The notes beneath the pieces are model-generated. The model was given only the letters and a program-made list of their open reading frames with translations. It did no database searches and had not been told where the DNA came from. Below, in pieces: positions 52,844 to 62,299 of a stretch of DNA of 64,000 nucleotides (position 1 is the first letter of the stretch; every line of letters starts with the position of its first letter). A program made the translations under genes and the position numbers. The stretch is from Nocardioides thalensis (GTDB lineage Bacteria > Actinomycetota > Actinomycetes > Propionibacteriales > Nocardioidaceae): NCBI RefSeq assembly GCF_013410655.1, contig NZ_JACCFP010000001.1:3123501-3187500 (forward strand). Reading direction: 5' to 3'.

Positions 52844-54463
52844 GTGACTGCCGAACCCGCCGCCACTCAGGACCAGCCCGACATCCACACCACCGCCGGC
52901 AAGCTCGCCGACCTCGAACGCCGGCTCGACGAGGCGGTCCACGCCGCCAGCGAGAAGGCGGTGGAGAAGCAGCACGCCAAGGGCCGTCAGACCGCCCGCG
53001 AGCGGATCGAGCAGCTCTTCGACGAGGGCTCTTTCGTCGAGATGGACGAGCTGGCACGGCACCGGTCCACCAACTTCGGGCTCGAGAAGAACCGCCCGTA
53101 CGGCGACGGCGTCATCACCGGCTACGGCACGATCGACGGCCGCCAGGTGTGCGTGTTCTCCCAGGACTTCACGATCTTCGGCGGCTCGCTCGGCGAGGTC
53201 TACGGCGAGAAGATCACCAAGGTGATGGACCTCGCCATCAAGACCGGCTCGCCGATCATCGGCATCAACGAGGGCGCCGGCGCCCGCATCCAGGAGGGCG
53301 TCGTCTCGCTCGGTCTGTACGGCGAGATCTTCCGCCGCAACGTCCACGCCTCCGGCGTCATCCCGCAGATCTCGCTGATCATGGGCAACTGCGCCGGCGG
53401 CCACGTCTACTCCCCCGCGGTCACCGACTTCACCGTGATGGTCGACCAGACCTCGGCGATGTTCATCACCGGACCCGACGTGATCAAGACCGTCACCGGC
53501 GAGGACGTCACGATGGAGGAGCTCGGCGGCGCCCGGGCCCACAACACCAAGTCCGGCAACGCCCACTACATGGCCGCCGACGAGGAGGACGCGCTCGAGT
53601 ACGTCAAGGCGCTGCTGTCCTACCTCCCGCAGAACAACATGGACGAGCCGCCGTCCTTCCCGGAGGAGGCCGACCTTGCCCCCACCGACGAGGACCTCGC
53701 GCTCGACACGCTGATCCCCGACAGCCCGAACCAGCCCTACGACATGCACGACGTCATCACGACCGTGCTCGACGACGGCGAGTTCCTCGAGGTGCAGCCG
53801 CTCTTCGCGCCCAACATCATCGTCGGCTACGGCCGGGTCGAGGGCCACTCGGTCGGCATCGTGGCCAACCAGCCGATGCAGTTCGCCGGCACCCTCGACA
53901 TCGACGCCTCCGAGAAGGCCGCCCGGTTCGTGCGCACCTGCGACGCGTTCAACATCCCGGTCGTCACCTTCGTCGACGTGCCCGGCTTCCTCCCCGGCGT
54001 CGGCCAGGAGCACGCCGGCATCATCCGCCGCGGCGCGAAGCTGATCTACGCCTACGCCGAGGCCACCGTCCCGCTGGTCACGATCATCACCCGCAAGGCC
54101 TACGGCGGCGCCTACGACGTCATGGGCTCCAAGCACCTCGGCGCCGACCTCAACCTGTCGTGGCCCACCGGCCAGATCGCGGTGATGGGCGCTCAGGGCG
54201 CGGCCAACATCGTCTACCGCCGCGAGCTCAAGGAGCTCGCCGACAGCGGAACCTCGCAGGAGCAGGTCGACACCCGGCGCGCCGAGCTGATCGACGAGTA
54301 CGAGACCACGCTCGCCAACCCCTACATCGCGGCCGAGCGCGGCTACATCGACGCCGTCATCCGCCCGCACGAGACGCGCGCCGAGATCGTCCGCGGCCTG
54401 CGGCTGCTGCGCACCAAGCGGGAAGTCCTCCCGCCCAAGAAGCACGGGAACATCCCGCTGTGA
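52844..54463 (+). CDS. accD: Acyl-CoA (propionyl-CoA) carboxylase beta subunit
   Basis: Carboxyltransferase that moves CO2 from biotin to propionyl- or acetyl-CoA, giving methylmalonyl- or malonyl-CoA. The 539 aa protein is AccD5/PccB-like: [60 protein letters not shown], the oxyanion sites [20 protein letters not shown] and [20 protein letters not shown], and [19 protein letters not shown]. Start codon GTG 52844 follows AAGGAGG. Its stop overlaps accE, and birA is divergent. Substrate choice (Asp or Ile at the key site) is not checked here. Confidence 0.95.
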   Translation: MTAEPAATQDQPDIHTTAGKLADLERRLDEAVHAASEKAVEKQHAKGRQTARERIEQLFDEGSFVEMDELARHRSTNFGLEKNRPYGDGVITGYGTIDGRQVCVFSQDFTIFGGSLGEVYGEKITKVMDLAIKTGSPIIGINEGAGARIQEGVVSLGLYGEIFRRNVHASGVIPQISLIMGNCAGGHVYSPAVTDFTVMVDQTSAMFITGPDVIKTVTGEDVTMEELGGARAHNTKSGNAHYMAADEEDALEYVKALLSYLPQNNMDEPPSFPEEADLAPTDEDLALDTLIPDSPNQPYDMHDVITTVLDDGEFLEVQPLFAPNIIVGYGRVEGHSVGIVANQPMQFAGTLDIDASEKAARFVRTCDAFNIPVVTFVDVPGFLPGVGQEHAGIIRRGAKLIYAYAEATVPLVTIITRKAYGGAYDVMGSKHLGADLNLSWPTGQIAVMGAQGAANIVYRRELKELADSGTSQEQVDTRRAELIDEYETTLANPYIAAERGYIDAVIRPHETRAEIVRGLRLLRTKREVLPPKKHGNIPL

Positions 54464-54672
54464 CCGAGGACCAGAAGCCGCTGCTGAAGGTGGTCTCCCC
54501 CGACGCCACCCCCGAGGAGGTCGCCGCGATCGTCGCGGTGTTCTCGGCGCTGGGCGGCGGCGAGCCCGCGCCCGAGCCGCCGAAGTCGCAATGGGCCGCA
54601 CCGGCCGCGCGCATGCGGAAGCCGCTCGCCCACGGCCCGGGGGCCTGGCGGGCGAGCGGCCTGCGCGGCTGA
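54460..54672 (+). CDS. accE: Acyl-CoA carboxylase epsilon subunit
   Basis: A 70 aa AccE-type protein that stabilises or activates the alpha-beta carboxylase complex. It begins [20 protein letters not shown], with the helix [13 protein letters not shown] and a Pro-rich middle, then the C-terminal [20 protein letters not shown] with a WRASGLRG end typical of actinobacterial epsilon subunits. Its GTG overlaps the accD stop (GTGA). The order accD-accE matches Rv3280-Rv3281. maf, which often follows directly, is 8 kb away here. Confidence 0.92.
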   Translation: MTEDQKPLLKVVSPDATPEEVAAIVAVFSALGGGEPAPEPPKSQWAAPAARMRKPLAHGPGAWRASGLRG

Positions 54673-54673
54673 C

Positions 54674-55813
54674 TCAGGCGAAGAACTTCCGCAGGTCCTC
54701 GACGACGAGCTCCGGGACCTCCAGCGCGGCGTAGTGCCCGCCGCGGTCGTACTCCGTCCAGTGCTGGATGTTGGCGTTGTCGCGCTCGGCGAACGCGCGG
54801 ATCGTCTGGAAGTCGTCCTTGAACACGACCACGCCGATCCGGCCCTGGCTGACGACCGGCTCGACGCCGGTCCGCTGCTCCTCGTAGTGGTAGCGGGCGG
54901 CCGAGGCGTAGGTGTTGGTGAGCCAGTAGAGGCTCGCCTGGGCGATCACCTGCTCGGGCGTGACCAGGCTGGTGCCGTTGCCGAAGCTCTCGAACAGCTC
55001 GCTGTAGGCAAGCGTCCCGACCGGCGAGTCGGCCAACGCGGCGCCGATGGTCTGCGGACGGCTGCCGTTCATGGCGTTGTAGCCGCCGACGCCCTGGAAC
55101 CACTGCAGGTGCGCGAGCGCGGCGTACTCCCTCGGGCCGAAGTCGTCCATCTCGCCCTCCGCGCCGGTCGGGAACGAGAAGAGCTGGAGCACGTGCGCGC
55201 CGCGGAAGCCCTGGGGGTCGAGGACGGCGAGCTCCCGGCTCACCAGCGCGCCGCCGTCGCTGCCGTGGATGCCGTAGGAGTCGTAGCCGAGCCGGCGCAT
55301 CAGCGCGTCGTAGGTGCGTGCGATCCGCGCCATGGTCCACGGCCCCTCGGCGACAGGCGTCGAGAACCCGAAGCCCGGCATCGACGGGATCACGACGTGG
55401 AAGGCGTCGGCCTCCGTGCCGCCGTGCGCCACCGGGTCGGTGAGCGGGGCGATCATCTCGAGGAACTCCGTGAACGAGCCCGGGTAGGTGTGCGCGAGCA
55501 GGAGCGGCGTCGCGTCCCCGACCTCGGAGCGCACGTGCACGAAGTGGACGGTCTGGCCGTCGATGTCGGTCACGAAGTTGGGGTGCGCGTTGATCCGCGC
55601 CTCCTCCGCGCGCCAGTCGAACTGCTGCCAGCGGCCGACCATGTCGCGCAGGTAGGACTCCGGGGTGCCGTAGTCCCACGAGTCGCCGGGCGCGGCCGGG
55701 GCGAAGCGGGTGTTGGCGAGGCGGGCCTGGAGGTCGTCGAGCTGGGCCTGCGGGACCTCGACGGTGAAGGGGCGGATCTCGGTGCTGATCTCGGTGCTGG
55801 GCTGGGTGTTCAT
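54674..55813 (-). CDS. Epoxide hydrolase (EHN-type alpha/beta hydrolase)
   Basis: Opens epoxides with water through an ester intermediate. The 379 aa protein has an EHN cap at the start (RPFTVEVPQAQLDDLQARLA, TPESYLRDMVGRWQQFDWRA), the oxyanion-type HTYPGSFTEF (usually HGWPGS), the nucleophile elbow YGIHGSDGGALVSRELA with Asp as nucleophile, and the His at the end in YDRGGHYAALEVPE. Two residues of the HGWPG motif differ (HTYPG). The ATG at 55813 follows AAGGAG. It is divergent from a WYL regulator, with a 24-bp near-perfect palindrome between. Converges on accE. Confidence 0.9.
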   Translation of the reverse strand: MNTQPSTEISTEIRPFTVEVPQAQLDDLQARLANTRFAPAAPGDSWDYGTPESYLRDMVGRWQQFDWRAEEARINAHPNFVTDIDGQTVHFVHVRSEVGDATPLLLAHTYPGSFTEFLEMIAPLTDPVAHGGTEADAFHVVIPSMPGFGFSTPVAEGPWTMARIARTYDALMRRLGYDSYGIHGSDGGALVSRELAVLDPQGFRGAHVLQLFSFPTGAEGEMDDFGPREYAALAHLQWFQGVGGYNAMNGSRPQTIGAALADSPVGTLAYSELFESFGNGTSLVTPEQVIAQASLYWLTNTYASAARYHYEEQRTGVEPVVSQGRIGVVVFKDDFQTIRAFAERDNANIQHWTEYDRGGHYAALEVPELVVEDLRKFFA

Positions 55814-55855
55814 GGCTTCTCCTTGGTGGGTTTCCGACCTGGTGAAGACCACGTT

Positions 55856-55879
55856 AAGAAGGGTTCCGGAACGCTTCTT
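55856..55879. promoter_or_regulatory. 24-bp palindrome, candidate operator of the WYL regulator
   Basis: AAGAAGGGTTCC followed by GGAACGCTTCTT gives 12-bp arms with one mismatch and the perfect core GTTCCGGAAC. Related GGTTTCCGAC (55829) and GGGTTCCGAC (55895) boxes lie 32-34 bases to each side, which suggests a multi-site operator. Confidence 0.7.
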
Positions 55880-55924
55880 TCCGTTATTCTGGACGGGTTC
55901 CGACTTTCTTCGAGAGGTACGTCG

Positions 55925-56893
55925 ATGGCCGCCACCTCCGCCCGGCTGCTCGCCCTGCTGGGGCTCCTCCAGAGCCGCAGCGACTGGTCCGGCGCCGAGC
56001 TCGCGGAGCGACTCGACGTCACCGACCGGACCGTCCGCAACGACGTCGCACGCCTGCGCGAGCTCGGCTACCCCGTCCACGCGGTCCGGGGCCCGGGCGG
56101 CCGCTACCGGCTCGGCGCGGGGGCCAAGCTGCCGCCGCTCCTGCTCGACGACGACGAGGCCGTGGCCGTCGCGGTCGGCCTCCGCGCCTCCACCGGCATG
56201 GCCGGCTTCGAGGAGGCCGGCGCCCGGGCGCTGGCCAAGCTCGACCAGGTGCTGCCGACCCGGCTCGGGCGCCAGGTCGCGGCGCTGCGCTCCGGATCGA
56301 GCGCCGGCCCCAACACCGACGGGTCGCTGCCCGACCGGCCGGTCGCGCCCGAGCTGCTGACGACGCTGGCAGCCGCGATCCGCGACCACGACGGGCTGCG
56401 CTGCCGCTACCAGGACGAGCCGCTGCGGCTCGAGCCCTACCACCTGGTGTCGTGGCAGCGGCGGTGGTACCTCGTCGCTCGCGACCCCGACAGCGGCCGC
56501 TGGGCGCCGTACCGCGTGGACTGGCTGGAGCTCCGCACGCCGGGCGACCGCCGGTTCACGCCGACGGAGTTCCCCGGCGACATGACCGAGTTCGTGGTGC
56601 GCGAGGTGGCCCGCACCGGGTGGGCCGTCCACGCCCGGTTGGTGATCGAGGCGCCGGCCGAGGAGGTCGTGGCGCGGATCAACCCCGCCGTCGGCACCGT
56701 GGAGCCGCTGCCCGACGGCCGGTCGGTGCTGGTGACCGGCGGCGACAGCCTGGAGATCGTCTCCGTGTGGATCGGGATGCTCGGCATCGACTTCACCGTC
56801 GAGTCGCCGGCCGCCCTGGTCGACCACCTCGCCGTGCTGGCGCGTCGCTACACGCGCGCCGCTCAGGTCGCGGAGGTCGCGGCCGATTCCTGA
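55925..56893 (+). CDS. WYL-domain transcriptional regulator (YafY-like)
   Basis: A 322 aa regulator with an N-terminal helix-turn-helix (LLALLGLLQSRSDWSGAELA, DVTDRTVRNDVARLRELGYP, and wing AVRGPGGRYRLG), a linker, and a WYL domain (LEPYHLVSWQRRWYLVARDP, the W-Y-L core in RRWYLVA). A C-terminal WCX extension follows. The ATG at 55925 starts MAATSARLL. Position opposite the epoxide hydrolase and the palindrome suggest control of both genes. WYL domains bind small molecules or nucleic acids; the ligand is unknown. Confidence 0.9.
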   Translation: MAATSARLLALLGLLQSRSDWSGAELAERLDVTDRTVRNDVARLRELGYPVHAVRGPGGRYRLGAGAKLPPLLLDDDEAVAVAVGLRASTGMAGFEEAGARALAKLDQVLPTRLGRQVAALRSGSSAGPNTDGSLPDRPVAPELLTTLAAAIRDHDGLRCRYQDEPLRLEPYHLVSWQRRWYLVARDPDSGRWAPYRVDWLELRTPGDRRFTPTEFPGDMTEFVVREVARTGWAVHARLVIEAPAEEVVARINPAVGTVEPLPDGRSVLVTGGDSLEIVSVWIGMLGIDFTVESPAALVDHLAVLARRYTRAAQVAEVAADS

Positions 56894-56923
56894 GGCGGAG
56901 TTCCCCGTCTCGAGGAGGGCCAG

Positions 56924-58465
56924 GTGCGGATCGTCGCTGCCGGCATCGCGCTGCTCGCGGCCGCCCTGGCCGCGCCGGCGCCCACGGCACCGGACCCTGC
57001 GGAACCGGCGCCGCCGGTCGCCTACGCCGAGCCCTCACCGTCGCGGCCCGCGCGCGTCGCCGCTCCGGGCGAACCGGTGGCGCCACTCGACGAGACGTTC
57101 GCGCTGCACAGCCGGCCCGGCGCGACCAGGACGATCTTCATCGACTTCGACGGTGCCCGGGTCGCGGCCACCGCCTGGAACGTCGTCAAGCTGCTCCTCG
57201 ACGGCACCCATCCCGCGTGGGACCCCGGCTCCGACGGCCCGGCGTTCAACGCCGAGGAGCGCACGCTGGTGCAGGACGTGTGGCGCCGGGTCGCGGAGGA
57301 CTTCGCGCCGTACGACGTCGACGTGACCACCGAGGACCCGGGCGACCTCGGCAACCGGGGCGTGCGCGCGCTGGTCACGCCGAGCCAGGGCGCGATGAGC
57401 GTGCTCTGCGGCAGCTGCTCGGGCATCGCCTACATCAACGTCTTCGGCCGGACCTACTACGACCCGGCCTGGGTGTTCGCGCAGCGGCTCTTCGACGACC
57501 CGTCGTACGTCGCCGAGGCGGTCAGCCACGAGGTCGGCCACAACCTCGGGCTGCGTCACGACGGCACCGCGGAGCTCGCGTACTACGCGGGGCACGGCGA
57601 CTGGGCGCCGATCATGGGCGCGGCGTTCGGCAAGGACGTCACGCAGTGGAGCCGCGGGTCCTACGCCGGCGCGAGCAACACCGAGGACGACCTCTCGATC
57701 ATCGGCTCGGTGCTCGGCTACCGGGCCGACGAGTCGGGCGGCGAGGTCGCCGCCGCCGTACCTCTCGGGGACGGCACCGGCTTCGTCACGACCGCCACCG
57801 ACGCGGACACCTACCGGCTGCCCGCCTGCACCGGACCGACCACGATCACCGCCGAGCCGGCGGAGACCGGGGCCAACCTGGACCTCCGTCTCGACCTGCT
57901 CGACGCGGGCGGCTCCGTGGTGGCGACCGACGAGCCTGCCGGGCCGGGCGCGGCCGTGACCGCCGACCTCACCGCCGACCCGTGGTTCGTGCGCGTCGAC
58001 GGCGCGGGCGAGGGCACCTGGCTGACCGGGTACGACGACTACGCCAGCGTCGGCGCCTACCGGATCACCGTCGCGGGCTGCGCCGGCGGCATCGAACCGC
58101 CGCCGAACGACACACCGACCGGGACGCCGACGGAGACGCCGGTGGAGCCGGACCCGGTGGCGGAGACCGACCCGCTCGCCACGCGGACCCGGCTGTCGCT
58201 GCCCACGCGCGCCATGCGCGGAAGCCGGCCGTGGGTGCTGGTCCGCGTCAGCGAGAGCGACACCGGCGACGAGGTCGGCGGGACCGTACGGCTGGCCGTC
58301 GGCGGCCGGACCGTCGGCACGGCGACCGTGGACCTCGGCACCGCCCGGATCCGGCTCCCCCGTCTCACCCGCGTCGGCCGAGCGACGGTCACGGCGACGT
58401 ACGCCGGCTCCGCCGACCTCGCGCGCTCGCGGGCCGTGCGGACGATCCGCGTCGTCCGCCGCTGA
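56924..58465 (+). CDS. Secreted zinc metalloprotease (metzincin) with PPC-like and Ig-like domains
   Basis: A 513 aa exported protein. The signal peptide covers about 1-20 (RIVAAGIALLAAALAAPA), followed by a Pro-rich pro-segment and a metzincin catalytic domain around residues 70-280. Key residues are the zinc motif SHEVGHNLGLRHDG (HExxHxxGxxH pattern) and the Met-turn in APIMGAAFG. Then come a PPC-like beta domain (about 280-390, TYRLPACTGPTTITAEPAE), a Pro/Thr linker with TPTGTPTETP and an Ig-like C-terminal domain (TVRLAVGGRTVGTATVDLG). GTG start has GAGGAGG 6-7 bases upstream. Substrate unknown. Confidence 0.9.
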   Translation: MRIVAAGIALLAAALAAPAPTAPDPAEPAPPVAYAEPSPSRPARVAAPGEPVAPLDETFALHSRPGATRTIFIDFDGARVAATAWNVVKLLLDGTHPAWDPGSDGPAFNAEERTLVQDVWRRVAEDFAPYDVDVTTEDPGDLGNRGVRALVTPSQGAMSVLCGSCSGIAYINVFGRTYYDPAWVFAQRLFDDPSYVAEAVSHEVGHNLGLRHDGTAELAYYAGHGDWAPIMGAAFGKDVTQWSRGSYAGASNTEDDLSIIGSVLGYRADESGGEVAAAVPLGDGTGFVTTATDADTYRLPACTGPTTITAEPAETGANLDLRLDLLDAGGSVVATDEPAGPGAAVTADLTADPWFVRVDGAGEGTWLTGYDDYASVGAYRITVAGCAGGIEPPPNDTPTGTPTETPVEPDPVAETDPLATRTRLSLPTRAMRGSRPWVLVRVSESDTGDEVGGTVRLAVGGRTVGTATVDLGTARIRLPRLTRVGRATVTATYAGSADLARSRAVRTIRVVRR

Positions 58466-58504
58466 CGACTCGAATCCCGGAGGCGAACTGTGGGTCGGCT
58501 CACA

Positions 58505-58510
58505 TAGGGT
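58505..58510 (+). promoter_or_regulatory. Predicted -10 element of the DUF885 gene
   Basis: TAGGGT with 7 bases to the ATG at 58518. Confidence 0.5.
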
Positions 58511-58517
58511 CCTCGCC

Positions 58518-60182
58518 ATGACCCGCCCCGTGGACTCCAGGACCGACCAGTTCGTCGACGACGTGGCCACCAGCGACCCGCTGGCCGCGACGGCGATCGG
58601 CATCCCCGGCTATGACCACCTGCTGCCCGACTTCTCCCCCGACGGCTTCGCCGCGCGCGAGGAGCTGGTGCGGTCCGCCGTGCGCGACGTCGAGGCGCTC
58701 GAGCCCAGCGACGAGCGCGAGACCGTCGCGCGCGACGCGTTCCTCGAGCGCAACCGGCTCGAGCTGGAGAAGATCGACGCCGGCCTGGCGCGGCACGAGG
58801 TGTCCGTGATCGCGGGTGCCTCGCAGGAGCTGCGTGAGGCGTTCGACCTGATGGGCACCGACACCGCCGAGGAGTGGGAGGCGATCGACGCCCGCCTCGC
58901 GGGCATCCCGGCCGCGCTCGACGCCTACCGCGCCACGCTCCTCGAGGAGGCGGCCGCCGGGCGGGTCGTCGCGCGCCGGCAGTACGTCGAGCACGCCAAG
59001 CAGATCCAGGGCTGGACCCGCGCCGGTGCCGGCAACTACTTCACCGACCTCGCCGCGAAGGCGCCCGAGGGCGTGCGCGACCAGGTGCTCGCCCGCGCGG
59101 AGGGCGCGTCCGCGGCGTACGCCGAGTTCGCGAGCTTCCTCGAGAGCGACCTCGCGCCGCGCGGCAAGGACACCGACGGCGTCGGCCGCGAGCACTACGC
59201 GCTCGCGTCGCGGTTCTTCCTCGGGGCGGCCGTCGACCTCGAGGAGACCTATGCGTGGGGCTGGGAGGAGCTCAAGCGCATCGAGGACGACATGGCCGCG
59301 ACCGCGCAGCGGATCACGCCGGGCGGCTCGGTCGAGGACGCCGTCAAGGTGCTCGACGCCGACCCCGCCCGCGACTGCGGCAGCCGCGAGGCGTTCCAGG
59401 AGTGGATGCAGGAGAAGTCCGACCGGATCCTCGCCGACTTCAACGGCGTCCACTTCGACATCGCCGAGCCGATCCGCAACCTCGCCTGCAAGGTCGCGCC
59501 GGTCAACGACGGCGGCGCCTGGTACACGCCGCCGTCCGAGGACCTCTCGCGGCCCGGCACGATGTGGTTCTCGTTCACCGACGACCACGAGATCTACTCG
59601 GCCTGGCGCGAGACGACCACGGTCTTCCACGAGGGCGTGCCCGGCCACCACCTCCAGTGCGCGCAGGCCGTCTACCGCGCCGATCTGCTCAACCGCTGGC
59701 AGCGCCTGCTGTGCTGGGTGAGCGGCCACGGCGAGGGCTGGGCGCTCTACTCCGAGCGGCTGATGGACGAGCTCGGCTACTTCGACGACCCGGGCGACCG
59801 GCTCGGTTTCCTCGACATGCAGGGCTTCCGCGCGGCGCGGGTGATCGTCGACATCGGCGTCCACCTCGGGCTGACGATCCCGAAGGACAACCCGTTCGGC
59901 TGGCGACCGGGCGAGGTCTGGAACGCCGAGCTCGTCTACGAGTTCATGCGCGCCCACTCACGGATGGACGACGGGTCGCTGCGGTTCGAGGTCAACCGCT
60001 ACCTCGGGTGGCCCGGCCAGGCGCCGTCCTACAAGGTCGGCGAGCGGATCTGGCTGGAGGCCCGCGCCGAGGCGACCGCGCGCGCCGGCACCTCGTTCGA
60101 CCTGAAGGCGTTCCACACCGCCGCGCTCGACCTCGGCGCCCTCGGCCTCGACCCGCTGAAGGCGGCGCTGGCACGACTGTGA
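58518..60182 (+). CDS. DUF885 family protein (putative metallo-carboxypeptidase-like)
   Basis: A 554 aa cytosolic protein. DUF885 members show a zinc-peptidase-like HExxxGHH pattern, here VFHEGVPGHHLQCAQAVY, with further conserved elements VNDGGAWYTPPSEDLSRPGT, GEGWALYSERLMDELGYF and FEVNRYLGWPGQAPSYKVG. The N-terminal half is helical. A role as a peptidase is inferred from the motif. No signal peptide is seen. It lies between the protease and AlkZ-like genes, 44 bases before the latter. Confidence 0.88.
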   Translation: MTRPVDSRTDQFVDDVATSDPLAATAIGIPGYDHLLPDFSPDGFAAREELVRSAVRDVEALEPSDERETVARDAFLERNRLELEKIDAGLARHEVSVIAGASQELREAFDLMGTDTAEEWEAIDARLAGIPAALDAYRATLLEEAAAGRVVARRQYVEHAKQIQGWTRAGAGNYFTDLAAKAPEGVRDQVLARAEGASAAYAEFASFLESDLAPRGKDTDGVGREHYALASRFFLGAAVDLEETYAWGWEELKRIEDDMAATAQRITPGGSVEDAVKVLDADPARDCGSREAFQEWMQEKSDRILADFNGVHFDIAEPIRNLACKVAPVNDGGAWYTPPSEDLSRPGTMWFSFTDDHEIYSAWRETTTVFHEGVPGHHLQCAQAVYRADLLNRWQRLLCWVSGHGEGWALYSERLMDELGYFDDPGDRLGFLDMQGFRAARVIVDIGVHLGLTIPKDNPFGWRPGEVWNAELVYEFMRAHSRMDDGSLRFEVNRYLGWPGQAPSYKVGERIWLEARAEATARAGTSFDLKAFHTAALDLGALGLDPLKAALARL

Positions 60183-60212
60183 TGTCGAGTCGGCGTTGTC
60201 GGCGCGCCGTCG

Positions 60213-60218
60213 TAGGTT
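60213..60218 (+). promoter_or_regulatory. Predicted -10 element of the AlkZ-like gene
   Basis: TAGGTT with 7 bases to the GTG at 60226. It supports that start over an in-frame start at 60196. Confidence 0.5.
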
Positions 60219-60225
60219 CCTGCTC

Positions 60226-61314
60226 GTGCTGGAGCTGAGCCGGGAGGACGCGCGCCGGATCGCGGTGCGGGCGCAGCTGCTCGACGCCTACCGGCCGCCG
60301 TCGCTGGTGGCGATGGTCGACCACCTGACCGTGCTGCAGATCGACCCGACCGCCGCGATCGCCCCCAACGTCGACCTGGTGTCGTGGTCGCGCCTCGGAG
60401 ACGGCTACGAGCCGTCGGACCTGCGGTTCGCCCTCGAGGAGGAGCGCTCGCTCGTCGAGCACGGCTCCTACGTGCGGCCGATGGACGACGTCGTCCTCGC
60501 GCTGGCGACGGTGAAGGACTGGGGCCGCTACGACCGTGCGATGCGCTGGATCGAGGCCAACGCGGCGTTCCGGGCCGACGTGCTCGCCCGGCTGCGCGGC
60601 GAGGGTCCGCTGACCGCCTCCGAGATCCCCGACACCGCGGCCGAGCCCTGGGAGTCGACGGGCTGGACCAACGACAAGAACGTCGTGCTCATGCTCGAGT
60701 TCCTGATGATGCTCGGCGACGTCGCGATCGCCGGGCGGAAGGGCAAGCTGCGCCGGTGGGACCTCGCCGAGCGGGTCTACCCCGCCGACCTCGAGGTCCC
60801 GTCGTACGACGACGCGCGGGCCGAGCTGGTGGGCCGGCGGCTCTCGTCGCTCGGCATCGCGCGGGCCAAGCCGGCCGCGCAGTTCGCGGAGATCGTCGAG
60901 ATCGGCGACGTGGGTGTCGAGGCGCGGGTCGAGGGATCGCCCGGCACCTGGCGGGTCGACCCCGATGCCGCCGCCGCGCTGGACGAGCCCTTCGAGGGCC
61001 GGACCGCATTCCTCTCCCCGTTCGACCGGCTCGTCTACGACCGCGACCGGGCGCTCGACCTCTTCGACTTCGAGTACGTGCTGGAGATGTACAAGCCCGC
61101 CGCCAAGCGCCGCTGGGGCTACTTCGCCCTGCCGATCCTCCACGGCGACCGGCTCGTCGGGAAGCTCGACGCGAAGGCCGACCGGAAGGCCGGCGTGCTC
61201 CGGGTCAACGCGATCCACGAGGACTTCCCTTGGGAGCCTGCCATCGGCGACGCCGTCGAGGCGGAGGTCGAGGCGCTCGCCGCGTGGCTCGGGATGGAGG
61301 TCGCGCGGGGCTGA
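60226..61314 (+). CDS. AlkZ/YcaQ-like winged-helix DNA glycosylase family protein
   Basis: A 362 aa HTH_42 (DUF1006) protein. AlkZ and YcaQ are DNA glycosylases that unhook crosslinks and remove bulky adducts. The N-terminal helix-turn-helix region is LSREDARRIAVRAQLLDAYR, with the Q-x-D catalytic motif in LTVLQIDPTAAIAPN. FALEEERSLVEHGSYVRPMD and the conserved C-terminal AFLSPFDRLVYDRDRALDLF, KRRWGYFALPILHGDRLVGK complete the family pattern. The QxD motif fits the YcaQ (AZL) type rather than the AlkZ QxQ type. It is followed by a type A repeat. Confidence 0.87.
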   Translation: MLELSREDARRIAVRAQLLDAYRPPSLVAMVDHLTVLQIDPTAAIAPNVDLVSWSRLGDGYEPSDLRFALEEERSLVEHGSYVRPMDDVVLALATVKDWGRYDRAMRWIEANAAFRADVLARLRGEGPLTASEIPDTAAEPWESTGWTNDKNVVLMLEFLMMLGDVAIAGRKGKLRRWDLAERVYPADLEVPSYDDARAELVGRRLSSLGIARAKPAAQFAEIVEIGDVGVEARVEGSPGTWRVDPDAAAALDEPFEGRTAFLSPFDRLVYDRDRALDLFDFEYVLEMYKPAAKRRWGYFALPILHGDRLVGKLDAKADRKAGVLRVNAIHEDFPWEPAIGDAVEAEVEALAAWLGMEVARG

Positions 61315-61376
61315 CCCGGCAGGGTCGAGTGCCCGAGACCGCGTCCACGCGGGTTCTCAGGCCCACGACCCGTCTC

Positions 61377-61425
61377 CGGTGATTGAGGTGCGAGGCCGCT
61401 CGCGGCCGAGCCTCGAAACCTCCGG
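61377..61425 (-). repeat. Type A palindromic repeat, copy 3 (between convergent genes)
   Basis: On the minus strand, ends GGTTTCGAGGCTCG and CTCGCACCTCAATCACCGG enclose the palindromic centre GCCGC-GA-GCGGC. It lies 62 bases after the AlkZ-like stop and 2 bases from the MOSC stop, where a long stem could act as a bidirectional terminator. Confidence 0.85.
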
Positions 61426-61427
61426 CG

Positions 61428-62267
61428 TTACCGCGGCGGCCCGTCCGACTCCTCGGCGTCGAGCACCTCGACCTCGTCCCCCGTCTGCACGACGACACCG
61501 GGCGTGTCCGGGATCAGGTTCATCCCGAACCACGTCTTCCCGTCCCACCGCCGGTGCCGCGCCAGCGTCGCGATCGGCTCCATGCCGCGCTCCGCGGTCG
61601 AAGGATCGGTCGTCGTCATGACGCACCGGTCGCAGCCCTTCACCGCGCGGAAGACCGCGTCGCCGATCCGCACCCGGCGCCAGCCGTCCTCCTCGAACGC
61701 GCGGCCTCCGCTGACCACGACATTGGGCCGGAAGCGCGCCATCCCCAGCGGACCCTCGGCGGAGAGCGGACCCTCGGCGATCCAGTCGTTCAGTTGCGCC
61801 AGCGACTCCTCGGTGGTCAGCAGCAGCGGGTAGGCGTCGGCGAACGATGCCGAGTCGTCGGGGCGGCTGAACCGCGGGTCGAGCTGTCGCCGGGACGGGT
61901 CGTCCGCATAGACGAGCCGGACGGCGAGCCCGAGGTAGTCGGTCAGCCACGCGTGCGCGTCGTCGACCGCCAGCGAGCCGGCATACGGCGCGTTGCTGTG
62001 GACCTGCACCTTGGTGTCCGCGTCGCCGGGCGCGAGGATCGAGAGCGGCGCCATCCCGGGGCCGGCGAGCTCCAGCCCGCGGTCGGTCAGCCGCGGCGTG
62101 AGCAGCAGCATCCTCGGCAGCTCCCGTGCAGTGACGCTGCGCCCGTCGCCGTCGACGACCATCCACCGGCGATCGCCCGCCAGCCCCCACGGCTCGACCG
62201 CCGCCTCCGCGAGCTCCTCGCCGCGCATGGACTTCACCGGATAGCGACGGATCGAGGCAAGCTGCAC
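61428..62267 (-). CDS. MOSC-domain protein (YcbX-like N-terminal barrel)
   Basis: A 279 aa protein with an N-terminal MOSC_N beta-barrel ([37 protein letters not shown]) and a C-terminal MOSC domain. The MOSC part has the conserved Cys in [32 protein letters not shown] and [24 protein letters not shown] proteins handle molybdenum-cofactor sulfur or N-hydroxylated bases, but the reaction here is not known. The GTG at 62267 follows TAGCGT by 7 bases; starts at 62276 or 62309 are possible but overlap the divergent gene region. Confidence 0.88.
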   Translation of the reverse strand: MQLASIRRYPVKSMRGEELAEAAVEPWGLAGDRRWMVVDGDGRSVTARELPRMLLLTPRLTDRGLELAGPGMAPLSILAPGDADTKVQVHSNAPYAGSLAVDDAHAWLTDYLGLAVRLVYADDPSRRQLDPRFSRPDDSASFADAYPLLLTTEESLAQLNDWIAEGPLSAEGPLGMARFRPNVVVSGGRAFEEDGWRRVRIGDAVFRAVKGCDRCVMTTTDPSTAERGMEPIATLARHRRWDGKTWFGMNLIPDTPGVVVQTGDEVEVLDAEESDGPPR

Positions 62268-62274
62268 TCGCGGC

Positions 62275-62280
62275 ACGCTA
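62275..62280 (-). promoter_or_regulatory. Predicted -10 element of the MOSC gene
   Basis: TAGCGT on the minus strand with 7 bases to the GTG at 62267. It argues for the shorter MOSC start. Confidence 0.4.
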
Positions 62281-62299
62281 GTCGGTGCGACGATCTGCC

